A stretch of DNA of 64,000 nt from Methanoflorens sp963701995. Its GTDB lineage: Archaea > Halobacteriota > Bog-38 > Methanoflorentales > Methanoflorentaceae. Shown here piece after piece: positions 63,305 through 64,000 of this stretch. The DNA lies in assembly GCA_963701995.1 (NCBI GenBank), contig OY969693.1, positions 1,922,001 to 1,986,000 of the forward strand, read 5' to 3'. Under the pieces are notes generated by a model, which saw only the letters and a program-made list of their open reading frames with translations, was not told the origin of the DNA and made no database searches. A program made the position numbers and the translations under genes. The number at the start of each line of letters is the position of its first letter. Positions within the stretch are counted from its first letter, which is position 1.

Positions 63305-63451
63305 TTATTCACCTCCGTGATGATCTTCGCTATATACGGCGAACCCTGCGTCAACGAGTGTAGCCGCATCTCCGCTGTCGAGCTGCAAACCGTCGCCGGC
63401 TCTGTATCTGCCACAGCTTCTGACAAACCTTATGCTTTTAGGAACTTTCAC
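63305..63451 (-). CDS. Small phage-type protein
   Basis: 48 aa from GTG 63451 behind AAAGGAGGTGAG. Pattern KVPKSIRFVRSCGRYRAGDG, LQLDSGDAATLVDAGFAVYS resembles the short proteins found next to terminase/portal genes in tailed proviruses. Starts 18 bases after the terminase-like stop. Confidence 0.55.
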   Translation of the reverse strand: MKVPKSIRFVRSCGRYRAGDGLQLDSGDAATLVDAGFAVYSEDHHGGE

Positions 63452-63469
63452 CTTGCGCTCACCTCCTTT

Positions 63470-63890
63470 TTACCAAATGAGTATAGGGCTCGTAAGGCCC
63501 CACGTAACCGCTGAGAACAGCAAAAGCTCGAGCGCACATATAGGGTCAGCGAAGCCTTTGTGGCCCCGTAGAACGCTTCCCCGCTCTCCGAAATTTTCTG
63601 CTCGTAGTTTGAGGGCTCTTGAATCAGGTTATCGGCCTCTCCGCTCTTATCCGAAAAGATGCACGCTCCCGCTCTCAAGTGCCGTGATGATGAGCGAGGC
63701 GAGCTGCTGTTTTGAGACTTGTCGTCAAAGTCGATATTGCTCGGTCGGCAATGCCTTTTGCACGATCTCCACGACCGGCCGACCAATCCCGGTCGCATCA
63801 CAGTACCGGTTTGCAGATATGAGTTTTGTCCAGCATAGGCTTCAAGCTGCCGGTCGAGTTTGACCAGCTTCTTCACCATCCTCGTTCCAT
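63470..63890 (-). pseudogene. Terminase-like protein fragment, frameshifted
   Basis: Joining frames gives YCDATGIGRPVVEIVQKALP, then KQQLASLIITALESGSVHLF and a C-terminus FADPICALELLLFSAVTWGL. The D.TG.GRPVV motif, the lysine-led 'x-L..AL..G....' block and a final acidic-residue block are features of large-terminase nuclease domains. At least two frame shifts or stops interrupt it (after QYRL, and around VHLFG). Relic of a head-tail provirus; its N-terminal ATPase is missing or lies outside the window. Confidence 0.5.
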
Positions 63891-64000
63891 TCTTTCACCT
63901 TTCTGCGTTAGTGCATTGCTCGACTTGAACCTGTCAAATAGTCCCACGTTGATCCCCCAGTACAAGCACGCGGGCATATTTATAATTCTTCTTTAAATTG
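63891..64000. other. Window end, nothing recognised
   Basis: AT-rich end TATTTATAATTC; no gene. Confidence 0.4.

Overview
The window is archaeal and comes from a methanogen or anaerobic methanotroph of the Euryarchaeota (Halobacteriota). Evidence is two methanofuran-synthesis genes (mfnD, mfnF), a class-I archaeal release factor aRF1 with NIKS and GGQ motifs, Twy1, a geranylgeranyl reductase pair, a tRNA-Asp with no encoded CCA, TATA boxes 20-30 bases before leaderless starts, and an integrase that carries its own attachment site as in SSV-type elements. I cannot name the genus.

Layout. (1) 1-11.5 kb: two geranylgeranyl-reductase-family genes, a UbiA prenyltransferase and a methyltransferase, interleaved with a lineage-specific array of TrmB-like regulators. 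At least seven units lie there: intact, frameshifted, HTH-less, sensor-only and double-HTH. Three share a stretch of identical DNA. Two copies of a small Cys-rich gene lie at the edges of this region, and one overlaps a regulator gene. (2) 11.5-26.8 kb: compact, undamaged core. One strand reads sirC-hemA-hemB-hemL-hemC-cobA-hemD-mfnD-mfnF (tetrapyrrole for F430, cobamide and siroheme, then methanofuran), preceded by aRF1, argS, twy1 and a HEAT gene. hypC-hypA-hypE diverge from aRF1. (3) 26.8-41 kb: decayed accessory DNA (frameshifted ferredoxin, guaA and stay-green genes) surrounding a 5.7 kb integrated element bounded by 42-bp direct repeats. The right repeat is the 5' half of tRNA-Asp and the left one lies inside a rebuilt integrase gene. 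(4) 41-46 kb: a glycosyltransferase and a radical SAM / methyltransferase / DUF2064 / glycosyltransferase operon cut off in its last gene. (5) 46-58 kb: an ABC exporter pair (MacB/FtsX-like), membrane proteins, a broken TMEM175 channel, small stress/redox genes, an orphan immunity-like protein, a substrate-binding lipoprotein and DUF72. (6) 58-64 kb: a high-GC GH130 gene, a HEAT-repeat gene with recent internal duplications, ferritin, and a relic of provirus packaging genes at the right edge.

How it fits together: the core makes methanogenic cofactors and matures hydrogenases. The accessory half records repeated integration by one family of tyrosine recombinases; I count one full gene, a paired N-terminal half, a third N-terminal domain and three C-terminal stubs. 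A dispersed 19-base hairpin family is scattered through the same 36-53 kb. Single-base frameshifts are common in accessory DNA and absent from the 15-kb core, which argues for real decay rather than uniform sequencing error.
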